This document shows positions 56,930-57,515 of a stretch of DNA of 57,515 nt, piece by piece (the first letter of the stretch is position 1; each line of letters starts with the position of its first letter). The notes under the pieces are model-generated. The model saw nothing but the letters and a program-made list of their open reading frames with translations, was not told the origin of the DNA and made no database searches. The translations under genes were made by a program, and so were the position numbers. This DNA comes from Cylindrodendrum hubeiense (taxonomy: Eukaryota > Ascomycota > Sordariomycetes > Hypocreales > Nectriaceae): the NCBI GenBank assembly GCA_014621425.1, contig JAANBB010000254.1, positions 1 through 57,515 on the forward strand, written 5' to 3'.

Positions 56930-56995
56930 AAAAGTCATGCTTATATAAGATTATACTTATATAGTAAAAAGTTATACCCCTCTAATAATTACCTT
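56930..56995 (-). repeat. Right terminal inverted repeat of the MULE
   Basis: The reverse complement of the left terminal repeat, ending AATTACCTT at 56995. Confidence 0.85.
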
Positions 56996-57515
56996 ATTAT
57001 ATATACCTATTACTTTTCTATAGGTAGTGGTAATTATTTCCCTAACTAAAAGCTAATCCTTATTCTGAGTTTAATAATAATAGTTTTCCTATTTTCAAGG
57101 TTTATTATCCTCGGGAATTCTATTAATTTAACTTAATTTTCCAGGCTTAGTTAAACTTATTAGTACCTTTCTTATTCTTAAAGTTAAAATTATACTAAAT
57201 TATATAGTTAATATATAAGAACTTTATTTAGATTTTTATAATATAAGTTTTATAGTCTTAGTTATTATATAGGTAAGCTTTATTTAATTTACATAGAATA
57301 TTTTTAATATTATATTTATATTATTTCCTAATCTTAACTTATTTATAAACTTAATATTTAAGTATAATATAATTATATATTAATATTTCAGGTTTTATAT
57401 ATATAGAGGGAATATTTCTCTTTTATCTTTTAAGATAATTATATTAATATTACTAAATTACTTAATAATATAATAGTACTTTAATTCCCTATAGAGATAA
57501 GGTCAGATAATAGGT
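56996..57515. other. AT-rich sequence right of the MULE
   Basis: RIP-like sequence with no open frame. On the minus strand it may be the upstream (protease/gag side) continuation of element C, which would make the MULE an insertion within that element. No domain is firmly recognisable. Confidence 0.4.

Larger units (their letters stand above)
53217..56995 (-). mobile_element. Mutator-like (MULE/Hop-type) DNA transposon, RIP-degraded
   Basis: A 3,779-bp unit bounded by terminal inverted repeats of 66 bp (53217-53282 and 56930-56995) whose differences are all transitions. Minus-strand translation of about 55600-54900 gives a broken MULE transposase core: F-K-L-P-L-F, then G-I-V-F-N, E-G-F-x-F-L-I-E-G, and I-I-I-D-F-N-K. 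No frame is open. Subterminal tandem repeats occur at both ends. A 9-bp target duplication, normal for MULEs, is not resolvable in the surrounding A/T sequence. Confidence 0.75.

Noticed and set aside
53208..57004. 9-bp target duplication around the MULE
   Set aside because: The flanking 9-mers are A/T only and match poorly (about 5 of 9), so no duplication can be claimed.

Overview
The window comes from a filamentous ascomycete (Pezizomycotina, probably Sordariomycetes). The evidence is short 50-75 bp GT-AG introns, single-copy fungal housekeeping genes packed on both strands, and repeats bearing the transition-only scars of repeat-induced point mutation (RIP). It splits sharply in two. Bases 1 to about 34,000 are a balanced-composition, gene-dense block. 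From about 34,000 to the end is an extremely AT-rich block with no intact gene, made of nested, decayed transposons.

Gene block, left to right: a UBTD-type ubiquitin-domain protein (121-1196, +); coatomer beta subunit SEC26 (1881-4924, -); exon-junction protein Mago nashi (5537-6298, +); a broken C2H2 zinc-finger gene (7561-8262, +); 2-isopropylmalate synthase (10033-12319, +); GID ligase receptor GID4/VID24 (13646-14940, +); tRNA guanosine methyltransferase TRM11 (15264-16760, -); RNase P/MRP subunit RPP40 (17246-18586, +); a small ankyrin protein (18591-19247, -); tRNA ligase TRL1 (20388-22956, +); a UPF0132/Tic20-like membrane protein (23506-24294, -); mitochondrial ribosomal protein uL10m (25183-26196, -); proteasome ATPase RPT5 (26643-28193, +); an ISH1/MSC1 repeat protein (29171-30954, +); and ribosome biogenesis factor ERB1 (31424-33764, -). 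I rebuilt the exon structures by eye; in every case the exon lengths sum to a complete reading frame. Three tRNA-maturation genes (TRM11, RPP40, TRL1) lie within 8 kb, two of them sharing a divergent promoter.

Repeat block. Scattered N bases (34189 to about 35100) overlie a repeat (R2) whose second copy is at about 44030-44125 plus 51314-51650. That second copy is split by a complete 7,183-bp Ty3/Gypsy chromodomain retrotransposon (element B, 44126-51308, minus strand) with 213-bp LTRs, a 5-bp TAGCT target duplication and a polypurine tract. The N-marked R2 copy preserves the uninterrupted target. A solo LTR of the same family sits at 35245-35457 with its own 5-bp duplication. An older, more decayed Ty3/Gypsy element (A, + strand) occupies about 35.5-41.1 kb. 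A third Gypsy relic (C, - strand) begins near 51.7 kb and is interrupted at 53217-56995 by a Mutator-like (MULE/Hop-type) DNA transposon with 66-bp terminal inverted repeats and subterminal tandem repeats.

No novel gene system was identified. The most interesting signals are the resolved nesting history, a possible self-priming site in element B, a GC-rich LTR hairpin untouched by RIP, and splicing-dependent N-terminal features in some of the genes.
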